From Candidatus Thermoflexus tengchongensis (GTDB lineage: Bacteria > Chloroflexota > Anaerolineae > Thermoflexales > Thermoflexaceae), in the NCBI GenBank assembly GCA_016842085.1, contig JAEVEX010000023.1, positions 45,839 through 109,838 of the forward strand: a DNA stretch of 64,000 nt, read 5' to 3'. Position 1 is the first letter of the stretch. The number at the start of each line of letters is the position of its first letter. Positions 1 to 8,242 of the stretch are shown here, in pieces. The position numbers and the translations under genes were made by a program. The notes under the pieces were generated by a model. That model was not told the DNA's origin, made no database searches, and saw nothing but the letters and a program-made list of their open reading frames with translations.

Positions 1-20
1 TGACCTCGGTCCGAAGTGGA

Positions 21-82
21 AAGGCCTCTCTTCCAGCATGCCACAGATGGGATATCCGTCAAGAGCCCGGGCGGATGGGGAG
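21..82. repeat. 62-bp direct repeat, left copy
   Basis: This segment, beginning AAGGCCTCTCTTCCAGC, is repeated base for base at 938-999. The two copies bracket the DUF433/DUF5615 toxin-antitoxin pair. The identity starts and ends sharply, so this is a true repeat and not a diffuse similarity. Confidence 0.9.
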
Positions 83-339
83 TGCGTCTGATTACGGATA
101 GGCAGGTAGCTTTATCCAGGTGGTGCTAAACTTGAGACGGGTGTGCCGATCTCCTTTACAGGGCACTCGCTCCATGTCCGCCGTCAAGCGTATGGGCCCA
201 CATCGGTTTCTCTTCTACTTCTGCAGGCGACCATCCCGATGTTTCAGCGAACACGCTTCGTTGCCGCTTCGCCGCCCATTTCGCATGCAGTCGAGCGGCA
301 CGCTGTTAGGCGGTCCATACTTAATGTAGGAGGCTACAA
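83..339. other. Gene-free stretch upstream of the toxin-antitoxin pair
   Basis: I see no convincing gene here. The short ORFs at 120 and 143 have no ribosome-binding site and unstructured translations. The stretch ends with a good ribosome-binding site (TAGGAGG) for the DUF433 gene, so the promoter of that gene should lie within it, but no clear -35/-10 pair stands out. Confidence 0.5.
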
Positions 340-588
340 ATGAAAGACGAACAATTGCTGGAGCGGATCACGGTTGACCCCAGGGTTATGGCTGGAAAGC
401 CTGTCATTCGTGGGACACGGTTGACGGTTGAATACATCCTGAACCTATTGGCGCATGGTGCGTCGATAGAGGAGATCCTTCAGGAGTATAAGGGGCTCAC
501 CCGCGAAGACATTCAAGCCTGTATTCTGTTTGCCGCGAAGATGCTGGAAAGCACAGAGTTTATGCCTCTGATTGTGGAGAAGGCGTAA
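340..588 (+). CDS. DUF433 family protein, probable antitoxin
   Basis: This 82-residue protein has the DUF433 pattern: 'DPRVMAGKPVIRGTRLTVEYIL' followed by the helix 'ASIEEILQEYKGLTREDIQA'. DUF433 proteins are small DNA-binding proteins often encoded just before a DUF5615 PIN-like toxin, as here. The start is set by a TAGGAGG ribosome-binding site seven bases upstream. The stop codon directly abuts the start codon of the next gene, so the pair is translationally coupled. Base composition is visibly less GC-rich than in the neighbouring operon, in keeping with recent acquisition. The antitoxin role is inferred from family and context. Confidence 0.85.
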   Translation: MKDEQLLERITVDPRVMAGKPVIRGTRLTVEYILNLLAHGASIEEILQEYKGLTREDIQACILFAAKMLESTEFMPLIVEKA

Positions 589-939
589 ATGCGTTTTCTT
601 GTGGACGAGTGCACCGGTCCTGCTGTTGCGGAATGGTTGCGGGGGCAGGGATATGAGGTCTTTTCCGTATACGATGAGGCACGGGGTCTGGACGATGAAG
701 CCATTATTCAGAAAGCCTTAGCAGAGAATTGGATTCTGATAACAAACGACAAGGACTTTGGGGAAAAGATTTACCGAGAAGGGTGCCCTCATCGGGGTGT
801 CATTCTCCTGCGGCTTGAAGATCAGCGATCTGCTGTGAAGATAAAGGTGCTTCAGAGATTGCTCCAGGACTATGCAGACCGATTGTCTGACCAGTTTATA
901 GTAGTGACCGAAACGAAAGTCCGATTCGCCCGCAAATAA
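589..939 (+). CDS. DUF5615 family PIN-like protein, probable toxin
   Basis: This 116-residue protein starts 'MRFLVDECTGPAVAEWLRGQGYEV' and carries 'WILITNDKDFGEKIYREG' and 'HRGVILLRL', the hallmark segments of the DUF5615 (Mut7-C-like, PIN-related) family. The acidic residues in LVDE and TNDKDFGE are the probable metal ligands of a ribonuclease site. It starts immediately after the DUF433 stop, a usual toxin-antitoxin layout. The right 62-bp repeat begins inside its stop codon, so the end of the gene coincides with a repeat border. The nuclease role is known for PIN relatives and inferred here. Confidence 0.85.
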   Translation: MRFLVDECTGPAVAEWLRGQGYEVFSVYDEARGLDDEAIIQKALAENWILITNDKDFGEKIYREGCPHRGVILLRLEDQRSAVKIKVLQRLLQDYADRLSDQFIVVTETKVRFARK

Positions 940-999
940 GGCCTCTCTTCCAGCATGCCACAGATGGGATATCCGTCAAGAGCCCGGGCGGATGGGGAG
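938..999. repeat. 62-bp direct repeat, right copy
   Basis: This is the perfect second copy of 21-82. It starts at the last two bases of the DUF5615 stop codon. The unit between repeat starts is 917 bp and contains the whole toxin-antitoxin pair, which suggests insertion or duplication by recombination at this sequence. Confidence 0.9.
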
Positions 1000-1157
1000 G
1001 CATCTCGTCCCTCTTTCCCCCTGGTGGGAGGGTAGGGGATGGAGGGGTGATGCGCCCAAAGGCGGCGCGCATGAAACCAGGGCCTGGGGATCCCGGGGGA
1101 AGCAAAGGGAGCGAGAAAGGTAAGGGGAATGTGACCTTCCGCGAGAGCTGAGCCTTC

Positions 1158-1595
1158 ATGCGGGTGCTCCTGGACGCCAATCTCTTCGTCCGTTACCTCC
1201 TGGATCCTGAACGGGAGAGCCCCAGCGCACAGATTATACACGCGGCCGTTCATGGTGAGTTCACATGGCTGCTCCCCGAGGCCCTGCTCGATGAACTCGT
1301 CCGCGCGGTGGCGAGAAAGCCCTACCTGCGTGAGCGCATTCGCCCGGAAGAGATGGCTCAGCTGGCCGGGATCCTCGAAAGCGTTGCAGATATGATCCCT
1401 CGCATCACCGAGCCCATCCCCGCCGTCACGCGGGATCCCAAGGACGACGATCTCCTCGCCTATGCTCTGGTAGGGGAAGCCGACTACCTGGTGACAGGAG
1501 ACAGGGATTTGCTGGTGTTAGAGCAGATAGGAACCTTGCGCATTCTGACCCCGCGGGCATTCCTGGAGGTGCTGAGGCAACATAAAACGCTTTGA
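1158..1595 (+). CDS. PIN-domain protein, putative toxin (COG1569-type)
   Basis: This is a 145-residue PIN domain. It shows 'MRVLLDANLFVRYLL' with the first catalytic Asp, 'EALLDELVRA' with the conserved Glu, 'DPKDDDLLAYAL' and 'ADYLVTGDRDLL' with the C-terminal acidic residues. This is the arrangement of the TIGR00305/COG1569 putative toxin group. No antitoxin ORF is visible in the roughly 160 bases upstream after the repeat, so it stands alone. It may be a solitary remnant of a toxin-antitoxin pair or may use an unlinked partner. The ribosome-binding site is weak. Confidence 0.8.
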   Translation: MRVLLDANLFVRYLLDPERESPSAQIIHAAVHGEFTWLLPEALLDELVRAVARKPYLRERIRPEEMAQLAGILESVADMIPRITEPIPAVTRDPKDDDLLAYALVGEADYLVTGDRDLLVLEQIGTLRILTPRAFLEVLRQHKTL

Positions 1596-1635
1596 TCTCC
1601 CAAAGCACCCCTTTGTACAGGGGGAAGATCTCGTC

Positions 1636-2574
1636 TCATTGCATCTGTGTCTGGGTTTCCGGGAAGAAGCAGGCTGCCTCCCAGCCTGGCCCGACGGGGA
1701 GGAGGGGCGGGCGTTCCACCCCGCATCGGGGCTGGGCTTTCCAGCAACGGGGGGCGAAGGGGCAGCCTGCGACGGGTACCGGCCCGGCCTCCCCTCCCAC
1801 CCGGGGGTTCGGCCGCTTTCCTTCTGGCCCCGCGCCCAGCAGGGCGATGGTATAGGGATGGGTGGGGCGCGAGGCGACGGCCTCGGCCGGGCCGCGCTCC
1901 ATCACCCGCCCCGCGTAAAGGACCACCAGGTCATCCGCGATGCGCCGGATCAGCGGGAGGTCGTGGGTGACGAAGACCATGGCCAGCCCGCGCTCCCGCT
2001 GCAGCTCCAGGAGCAGGTTGATGATCTGCGCCTGGACGGATACATCGAGGTTCGAGGTGGGCTCGTCGCACAGCAGCAGCTCCGGATCCAGGACCAGGGC
2101 GCGCGCGATGGCGATCCGCTGGAGCCCGCCCCCGGAGTAATGCGCAGGATAGCTCTTCAGCGAGGCGTCCGGGAGCCCCACGCGATCCAGCAGCTGTCGG
2201 ATGCGTTCCCGCGCGCGGGCGTCCCAGCACCCGTGGGCGCGCAGGGGCTCGCCGACGATCTCTTCCAGAGTCATCTGGGGATCCAGGGCATCGTAGGGAT
2301 CCTGAAAGACGAAGCCGATGCGGCGCCGGATGGCCTTCAGCTCCTGGGGCCGGTAGCGATAGGGCTCCCCCCGAAACCATAGCCGGCCCGCCGAGGGGCG
2401 CTCCAGTCCCAGGGCCAGGCGGATGCAGGTAGTCTTCCCGGAGCCGGACTCCCCCACCAGCCCCAGGATCCGCCCTTTCCAGACGGCGAACTCCACCTCC
2501 TCCAGGGCGGCAAAGCGGCCGTAGCGTCGACTCACCCGCTCAAAACGGAGGATAGGCGGCTCCAGGCCGTTCAT
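1636..2574 (-). CDS. Oligopeptide ABC importer ATPase, DppF/OppF type
   Basis: This 312-residue ATPase has Walker A GESGSGKTT, a signature segment YSGGGLQR, Walker B LLLCDEPTSNLD and the H-loop TH. The C-terminal Cys-containing segment 'GCPFAPRCWKAQ' is typical of Opp/Dpp ATPases. The ORF track starts earlier, but the ATG at 2574 overlaps the stop of the upstream ATPase in an ATGA and keeps the normal length, so I chose it. It is the last gene of the IclR operon. It energises the importer with its partner at 2571-3533. Confidence 0.93.
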   Translation of the reverse strand: MNGLEPPILRFERVSRRYGRFAALEEVEFAVWKGRILGLVGESGSGKTTCIRLALGLERPSAGRLWFRGEPYRYRPQELKAIRRRIGFVFQDPYDALDPQMTLEEIVGEPLRAHGCWDARARERIRQLLDRVGLPDASLKSYPAHYSGGGLQRIAIARALVLDPELLLCDEPTSNLDVSVQAQIINLLLELQRERGLAMVFVTHDLPLIRRIADDLVVLYAGRVMERGPAEAVASRPTHPYTIALLGAGPEGKRPNPRVGGEAGPVPVAGCPFAPRCWKAQPRCGVERPPLLPVGPGWEAACFFPETQTQMQ

Positions 2575-3533
2575 CCCAAGTCTCCCCGGGGAAAATAGCA
2601 GGCGACCATGCGCTCCCCCCAACGGAGCGGCTCAGGAAAACGTTCCCGACAGCGATCCTGGCGGTAGGGACATCGCGGATGAAAGGGACAGCCGGAAGGG
2701 CGCTGCCCGGGGGAGGGCGGATGGCCAGGAATGGCGTAGAAGGGCTCGCCGCGCCCGCCGGCGATCAGATCCCGATAGGTCCGCACCAGGGCTTCCGTAT
2801 ACGGGTGAGCGGGGGCGGAAAGGATCTTGGAACACGGCCCGAGCTCCACGAGGCGACCCGCGTAAAGGACCGCCACCCGATGGGCGAGGGCGGCCACAAC
2901 CCCCATATCGTGGGTGATCCAGAGCACCGCCATCCCGCTTTCCGCCTGAAGCTGGCGGACCAGGGCGAGGATCTCGCCCTGGGTGAGGCGGTCCAGGGCG
3001 GTGGTGGGCTCGTCGGCGATGAGCAGCGGCGGATGGAGGGCCAGGGCCATGGCGAGGATCGCCCGCTGCCGCATGCCCCCGGAGAGCTGGTGCGGATACA
3101 AACGCGCCACCCGTTCCGGGTGCGGGATCTGCACCCGGGCCAGGGCTTCAACGGCGCGCGCCCAGGCCTCGGAAGCGGAAAACCCCAGGTGCGTCTGGAA
3201 CACCTCCGCCACCTGGGCGCCCACCGGAAGGACCGGATTCAGGGCGGCCATCGCCTCCTGAGGAACCAGGCCGATGAGACGGCCGCGCAGCGGGCGCACC
3301 GCCGCGGCGGGCATGGCGTAGAGATCATGGCCGTTCACTTCGATCCGCCCCCGGACCGTGGCCCCGGGAGGGAGCAGGCGCGCGATGGCCATCGCCAGGG
3401 TGGTCTTGCCGCTGCCGGTCTCCCCCACCAGCGCCAGGATCTCCCCCGCTTTCACTTCCAGGGAAATATCCTTTAAGACCCGGAGGTGTCGATAGGCCAC
3501 CGTCAGATCCTGAACCCGCACGATCGTCCTCAT
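2571..3533 (-). CDS. Oligopeptide ABC importer ATPase, DppD/OppD type
   Basis: This 320-residue ATPase carries Walker A GETGSGKTT, signature LSGGMRQR and Walker B LLIADEPTTALD. It also has the family C-terminus 'GCPFHPRCPYRQDRC' with several Cys residues, a region that binds an iron-sulfur cluster in some Opp/Dpp ATPases. The start at 3533 overlaps the permease stop as ATGA. The much longer ORF-track version reads through the permease gene in another frame. It forms the two-ATPase motor of the importer with the downstream gene. Confidence 0.93.
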   Translation of the reverse strand: MRTIVRVQDLTVAYRHLRVLKDISLEVKAGEILALVGETGSGKTTLAMAIARLLPPGATVRGRIEVNGHDLYAMPAAAVRPLRGRLIGLVPQEAMAALNPVLPVGAQVAEVFQTHLGFSASEAWARAVEALARVQIPHPERVARLYPHQLSGGMRQRAILAMALALHPPLLIADEPTTALDRLTQGEILALVRQLQAESGMAVLWITHDMGVVAALAHRVAVLYAGRLVELGPCSKILSAPAHPYTEALVRTYRDLIAGGRGEPFYAIPGHPPSPGQRPSGCPFHPRCPYRQDRCRERFPEPLRWGERMVACYFPRGDLG

Positions 3534-4450
3534 CCGAGTCCCTCCCGGGTGCGGGGATCCAGGACCATCCGCAGCATGTCCACAATGCCGTTCAGGAGGA
3601 CCACGGCGGCGCCTCCCACCAGCACAGTGCCCATCACCAGCGGGCGATCCAGGGTCTGCATCCCCTGAACGGCCAGCAGTCCGATCCCGGGCCAGCCGAA
3701 GATCGTCTCCACCACCACCACGCCGGAGAGGTAAGCGCTGAGATCCATCCCGGCCATCGTCACCAGGGCGGGAAAGACATGAGGGAAGCAATGGCGGAAG
3801 AGAATCCAGCGGTTGGGCAGCCCTTTGGCCACCGCCATCCGCACATAGGCGGATCCCAGGCTTTCCTCCAGACGATCTCGCACCACCCCGGCATACCATG
3901 GGGTCCCGGCCAGGCCCAGGGTCAGCGCGGGGAGGATCAGCTCCCGCAGGCCCGCTCCCCCCGTTGTGGGAAACAGGCGGGCTCCGAAGCCGAGAGCCAG
4001 CAGGAGCGCCAGCCCGATGACGAAGGTGGGGAGCGAAAGGAGGATCAGGTTGAGGCCGGAGAGCCATCGCCGGAGGCGGGAGGAAAGCGCCAGCGCAACC
4101 CCAATGGGGAAGCCGATGAGGATCTCCGCCACGACCCCGGCCAGGGCCAGGGCGGCGGTCGCCGGGAGCCGGCCGGCGATCAGGCGGGCCACCGGTTGCC
4201 GGCGGACGTAGGACTCTCCGAGATCACCCTGGGCGACGCGGATCAGATAACGGCCGAGCTGCTCCCACCACAGCCGATCCAGCCCCAGCTGAGCCCGGAT
4301 GCGCTGGGCCACCTCCGCGCTGGGGGTCCGGGGAGCCAGCATCCGCACCGGATCCCCCGGGATGACGAACTGCACCAGGAAGGTCAGCACGATCAGGCCC
4401 AGGAGGGTCAGCAACCCCTGCGCAATGCGGATCCCTATAAGGCGAGCCAT
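3530..4450 (-). CDS. Peptide ABC importer permease, DppB/OppB type
   Basis: This 306-residue membrane protein begins 'IGIRIAQGLLTLLGLIVLTFLVQFVIPGDPVR', the classic DppB first helix followed by the P-GDP-R loop. Five further hydrophobic segments follow. The coupling-helix region 'RDRLEESLGSAYVRMAVAKGL' carries the EAA-like motif that contacts the ATPases. It overlaps the upstream permease gene by 16 bases and the downstream ATPase by 4. It acts in the cytoplasmic membrane as one half of the channel. Confidence 0.93.
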   Translation of the reverse strand: MARLIGIRIAQGLLTLLGLIVLTFLVQFVIPGDPVRMLAPRTPSAEVAQRIRAQLGLDRLWWEQLGRYLIRVAQGDLGESYVRRQPVARLIAGRLPATAALALAGVVAEILIGFPIGVALALSSRLRRWLSGLNLILLSLPTFVIGLALLLALGFGARLFPTTGGAGLRELILPALTLGLAGTPWYAGVVRDRLEESLGSAYVRMAVAKGLPNRWILFRHCFPHVFPALVTMAGMDLSAYLSGVVVVETIFGWPGIGLLAVQGMQTLDRPLVMGTVLVGGAAVVLLNGIVDMLRMVLDPRTREGLG

Positions 4451-5304
4451 GAGAAGCGCCTCTCCCCGGGATGGGCTTGTTTCAGGCCCTCGGCGATCAG
4501 CAGGAGCCCCATGGTGGTCAAAAGCAGGAAGGCGGCCGGGGCGAGGAACAGATGCGGCGCAAAGGCCAGGGCGCCCTGTCCCTCGCCGATCATGTTCCCC
4601 CAGGAAGGGGTGGGCAATGGCACCCCAGCGCCCAGATAGGAGAGCGTGGCTTCCATCATCACGGCGGCAGCGGCGTTCATGGGGGCATAGGTGAGCAGCA
4701 GCGTCTTCAGGTGCGGCAGGACATGCCGGAGCAGGATCCGATGCCGGGCCTCCCCCATCGCCACGGCCGCCTCCACAAACCCCCGGCGTCGCATTCGGAG
4801 GGTCTCATTGTAAATCAGGCGGGCCGGATAGGCCCAGAACAGGATCGTGATGATCGCCACGGGGCGCAGGGGCCCGGCCGGCAGCAGGGCGGTCAACGCC
4901 AGGCCTGCCAGGGTGGTGGGAAGCGCCAGGCCGATATCCGTCAGGCGCATCAGAAACGCTTCCAGGAAGCCCCCGTAGAAGCCGGCGACCATCCCCACCG
5001 CGGCCCCGAGGGCCAGGCTCAGGACCGCCGCCAGGATCCCGATGGAGAGAGAGACCCGTCCGGCGAAGGCCGCCCGGGCCAGGACATCCCGGCCCAGCGT
5101 GTCCGTCCCCAGGGGATGGGCGGGGCTGGGGCCCAGGGGCAGCCCCAGAGGGCTCAGGCCGGCGGCGAAGTCCTGATAATAGGGATCCCCCAGCCATGGC
5201 GCCAGGAGGGCGATGCATCCCACCGCCCCGACCAGGGCCCCCCCGATGGCCACGGAACGCCGGGCTTCAATCGGCCACCCAGAGGCGATCGTAATAGGTG
5301 CCAT
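4435..5304 (-). CDS. Peptide ABC importer permease, DppC/OppC type
   Basis: This is a 289-residue protein with six predicted membrane helices. It has the DppC hallmark 'HPLGTDTLGRDVLARAAFAGRVSLSIG' and the coupling motif 'FVEAAVAMGEARHRILLRHVLPH'. I placed the start at the ATG at 5304, which has a G-rich ribosome-binding site and lies inside the last 38 bases of the binding-protein gene. The upstream part of the ORF-track version is shadow translation of that gene. It pairs with the DppB-like permease. Confidence 0.9.
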   Translation of the reverse strand: MAPITIASGWPIEARRSVAIGGALVGAVGCIALLAPWLGDPYYQDFAAGLSPLGLPLGPSPAHPLGTDTLGRDVLARAAFAGRVSLSIGILAAVLSLALGAAVGMVAGFYGGFLEAFLMRLTDIGLALPTTLAGLALTALLPAGPLRPVAIITILFWAYPARLIYNETLRMRRRGFVEAAVAMGEARHRILLRHVLPHLKTLLLTYAPMNAAAAVMMEATLSYLGAGVPLPTPSWGNMIGEGQGALAFAPHLFLAPAAFLLLTTMGLLLIAEGLKQAHPGERRFSWLAL

Positions 5305-6997
5305 ATTCCCCCCGGTAATGGTAGTTCTGGATCCGCTCGCGCCGGCCGGCGATGAAGTTGAAGGACACCAGCCACAGGAACGGTGCATCCTCGCCAATCA
5401 GCTGCTCGATCCGGGCATAGACCCGGTTCCGCTCCCGCTCGTCGAAGATCTGCTTCGCTTCCCGGGCCAGCCGATCCACCTCCGGGTTGCCATAGCCGGT
5501 GTGATTGTCCGAGGCGTCGGAGACGAAAAGGGCGTTCACCATGTCCGCCGGGGAGGGCTGCACCATAAACCAGGATCCGCTCCACATCTGAAGCTCCCCT
5601 TTGTTCACCAGATCCTGGAGGGCGCTGGGATCCACCTGCTCCAGGCGCACCCGTATGCCGATGGCGGCCAGATCCTGCTGGACGATCTGGGCCTCCTGGA
5701 GGAAGGGGCTGTCGGAGCGGGCGGTGAGGGTGATCGAGAAGCCGTTGGGGTAACCGGCCTCGGCCAGGAGCCGCTTCGCCCGCTCCGGATCGTATCCGTA
5801 AGGCTGGAAGATCCGATCGTAGTTCTCCAGCGTCGGCGGGAACGGCGCCCCCCACGCCCGGGACTGGCCGGCGAAGATCCGTTCGATCTTGGAACGATCC
5901 ACGCCCCAGTTGAGGGCCTGACGGACCCGTCGGTCGCTCAAAGGGGGATGTCGGGTGTTCATCTCGATCCACCGCCCGGCGAGGACCGGCACCGGTTGGG
6001 CCAGGCGGCGCAGTTTGGGATCGGCAAGGACGCGGCTCACCTGGGTCGCCGGGATCCCTTCGCCGAGGATGTCCAGATCCCCAGCCTGCAGCTGCAGAAG
6101 CAGCGTATCCTCGGCGATCCCCCATCGGAACTCCACTTCATCCACATAAGGGAGGCCCGGCCAGAAGTAGTCCGGGTTCTTCACGAAAACCGCCCGTTGC
6201 CGCTCCTCGCTGTATTCCGCCAGCTTGAAAGGACCGGTGCCCACCGTGTAGGTTCGCCCGAAGTCTTCCGGGTGGGCCTCCACCTCCTCGCGGGGGATCG
6301 GCGCGCTCATGGGGAGGGAGAGGAGGTTCAGGATGGTGAAATCCGGCTGCACGAGATGAATGCGCAGGGTGTAGCGATCGACCACCTCCACCCCCTCCAG
6401 GGTCTTCGTCTTCCCCTCCATCACCGCTTTGGCGCCGACGATGGTCTCAAAGTAGCTCTGGGCCCATGAGGCGAGCTCCGGGCTCAGGGCCCGCTCCCAG
6501 GACCACTTGAAATCCTCGGCGGTGACCTCACGGCCGTTGTGGAATCGAATACCCTGTCGCAGGCGGACCGTGAGCGTGCGGCCGTCGGCGGAGACCTCGG
6601 GCATGGCCTCGGCCATATGCGGGGCTGGCCCCCCGGCCTGGCCGTCATAGGCGAGGAGCGTGGCATACACCAGCTCCGTCAGCACATCCCAGGCGGCCAG
6701 GTTGTAGCCCAGGGCGGGGTCGATGGAGTTCGGTCCCTCGGTCCAGCCAACGACCACCCGCCCGCCGGGTTTCCCTCCGGCGAAGGGCGGCCCCGGAGGG
6801 CGACCGGGGATCGGCGTGGGGGAAGGGGGAACCGGGGTCGGGGAAGGGACCGCCCCGGTGGGCGAGGGCACAGGGCTTGGGGGAGCGGTCGGCGGGCCAG
6901 GCGTGGCCACCGGGGCGCATCGGGCCAGGAACCACCCGCCGACGCCGAGTCCCAGCCACTCCAGAAACTCCCGTCGGGTGATCTTGCGGCTCGTCAT
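5267..6997 (-). CDS. Peptide-type ABC substrate-binding lipoprotein (SBP family 5)
   Basis: This 576-residue binding protein is exported. The N-terminus 'KITRREFLEWLGLGVGGWFLARCAP' combines a twin-arginine-like RREFL with a lipobox ending in Cys, so it may be a Tat-exported lipoprotein. A Pro/Thr/Ser-rich spacer of about 50 residues follows. The body then shows the family 5 features 'MAEAMPEVSADGRTLTVRLRQGIRFHNG', 'FKWSWERAL' and 'VRQALNWGVDR'. A GGAGGGG ribosome-binding site precedes the ATG. It should deliver the substrate of the IclR operon. Family 5 proteins bind peptides, but also opines, glycosides and other amides. Confidence 0.93.
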   Translation of the reverse strand: MTSRKITRREFLEWLGLGVGGWFLARCAPVATPGPPTAPPSPVPSPTGAVPSPTPVPPSPTPIPGRPPGPPFAGGKPGGRVVVGWTEGPNSIDPALGYNLAAWDVLTELVYATLLAYDGQAGGPAPHMAEAMPEVSADGRTLTVRLRQGIRFHNGREVTAEDFKWSWERALSPELASWAQSYFETIVGAKAVMEGKTKTLEGVEVVDRYTLRIHLVQPDFTILNLLSLPMSAPIPREEVEAHPEDFGRTYTVGTGPFKLAEYSEERQRAVFVKNPDYFWPGLPYVDEVEFRWGIAEDTLLLQLQAGDLDILGEGIPATQVSRVLADPKLRRLAQPVPVLAGRWIEMNTRHPPLSDRRVRQALNWGVDRSKIERIFAGQSRAWGAPFPPTLENYDRIFQPYGYDPERAKRLLAEAGYPNGFSITLTARSDSPFLQEAQIVQQDLAAIGIRVRLEQVDPSALQDLVNKGELQMWSGSWFMVQPSPADMVNALFVSDASDNHTGYGNPEVDRLAREAKQIFDERERNRVYARIEQLIGEDAPFLWLVSFNFIAGRRERIQNYHYRGEYGTYYDRLWVAD

Positions 6998-7074
6998 GGG
7001 CCCCTCCTTTCCTCATCAAATCCTCGCCAAAGGCGCATATGGCGCGTCTGGACAGCGTGGCGCTCGGTTTCCTC

Positions 7075-8163
7075 TCAAACCGGGGAGAGCGGGATGCCGA
7101 ATTCCAGCGGCGGGACCGGCTGGCACGGGTTCCCAATCCGCACCAGCATCCGGCGTCCCCTCGGATCGATCACGATCCCGGCCGCGCTCCGGCTGTCCGA
7201 AGCAGGGCCAGGATGGCGGCAGACGGTAGCTTCGCCGGGCCCCGGGATGTGATCCGCCAGGATCACGAGGAGATCCATGGGCTGGGCCCTGGAACAGAGG
7301 ACCGCCCGGGCGTTCAACCGCTCCACCCGATGCCGGCTGGCCGGGACGTCCTCTGCCAGCTGCTGGGCAGCGCATTCCGGCGCTTCGAAGTGCGCGCAGG
7401 TCGCCCAGATTCCCTCCACCCATCGGACGGCATGCACCGTCCCCGCCATCTCGATGTCCACCGCCCGGGAGCCGTCGCTGACGATATAATGGCATCCCGC
7501 GGTGGAAGGGGATGCCGTCACCGCCCGAAGGGCCTCTTCCACGGTGCGAGAGCGCAGGATCCGACGGGCGATGAACGTGTAGGGGAGCCCGGGGGGATGG
7601 GTGCGAAGGGTCACCCCGGTGTGCACGCTGCCCAGCCCGGCGTCGTTCACCCCCACGCCCCCCAGTGTCCCTGCATCCGCCAGATACGCCATGCGCCGGC
7701 CCTCTTCCTCCAGGACGAAGAGCCATGGATCCCCCCACCAGTCCGCTCCGTCCCAGGTCTGGGCCAGCAACATCCCTCCTTCCGCCGTCCGATCGGGGGG
7801 AAGGATCACCGCGGAGCAGCGGGGACCGGCCGGCCTGGGCGGACGGCCCCGCGCATGGATCAGATCGGCGATCTCCTCGTAGAAGTTGAGGCCGAGGACG
7901 GCCTCGAAGGGCACGCCGGCGCCCTCGGCCATCCCCTCCAGCTCCGCCGTGAGCGCTGGCTCCAGCGCCAGGGCCGGCGCGGCCCGCTCCCGCAGCCACT
8001 GACCCAGCTCCTCGGCCGAGAGGGGATGGACCGCGTGGATGGCTTCGGCCACCAGCTCCGCCCAGTAACGGCGGATCCAGGGGGCGGCCGCCCGGCCGTG
8101 TTGCCGCCCGCGCTCCCGGGGCGATCCCGCCAGCCAGAGGATGCGGATCGTCTCTTCCCTCAT
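7075..8163 (-). CDS. C45-family N-terminal nucleophile amidohydrolase/acyltransferase
   Basis: This 362-residue protein resembles the C45 group, which includes isopenicillin-N acyltransferase-like amidases. The N-terminal 'RILWLAGSPRERGRQHGR' matches the family opening. After about 115 residues comes 'RCSAVILPP...GGMLLAQTWD', where the Cys after Arg is the expected autoprocessing nucleophile. 'YLADAGTLGGVGVNDAGLGSVHT' and 'CHYIVSDGSRAVDIEM' follow, as in related enzymes. Such enzymes cut or transfer an acyl group at an amide bond. It lies just upstream of the importer genes, which suggests the imported compound is an amide or N-acyl amino compound. The exact substrate is unknown. Confidence 0.8.
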   Translation of the reverse strand: MREETIRILWLAGSPRERGRQHGRAAAPWIRRYWAELVAEAIHAVHPLSAEELGQWLRERAAPALALEPALTAELEGMAEGAGVPFEAVLGLNFYEEIADLIHARGRPPRPAGPRCSAVILPPDRTAEGGMLLAQTWDGADWWGDPWLFVLEEEGRRMAYLADAGTLGGVGVNDAGLGSVHTGVTLRTHPPGLPYTFIARRILRSRTVEEALRAVTASPSTAGCHYIVSDGSRAVDIEMAGTVHAVRWVEGIWATCAHFEAPECAAQQLAEDVPASRHRVERLNARAVLCSRAQPMDLLVILADHIPGPGEATVCRHPGPASDSRSAAGIVIDPRGRRMLVRIGNPCQPVPPLEFGIPLSPV

Positions 8164-8242
8164 CGCGGCTTCCCTCCTCCTTGCGCCCGCCGGTGGTGTC
8201 CGGGGATCCGGGCTTTGGGAATTCCCTCGCAGGCGATCCCGC

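Noticed and set aside
305-311. GTTAGGC resembling the core site of an integron attC
   Set aside because: No paired RYYYAAC site was found at a suitable distance upstream, there is no integrase gene, and the surrounding sequence does not fold as an attC.
120-343. Short plus-strand ORFs before the DUF433 gene
   Set aside because: They have no ribosome-binding site, overlap each other in different frames and have unstructured translations.
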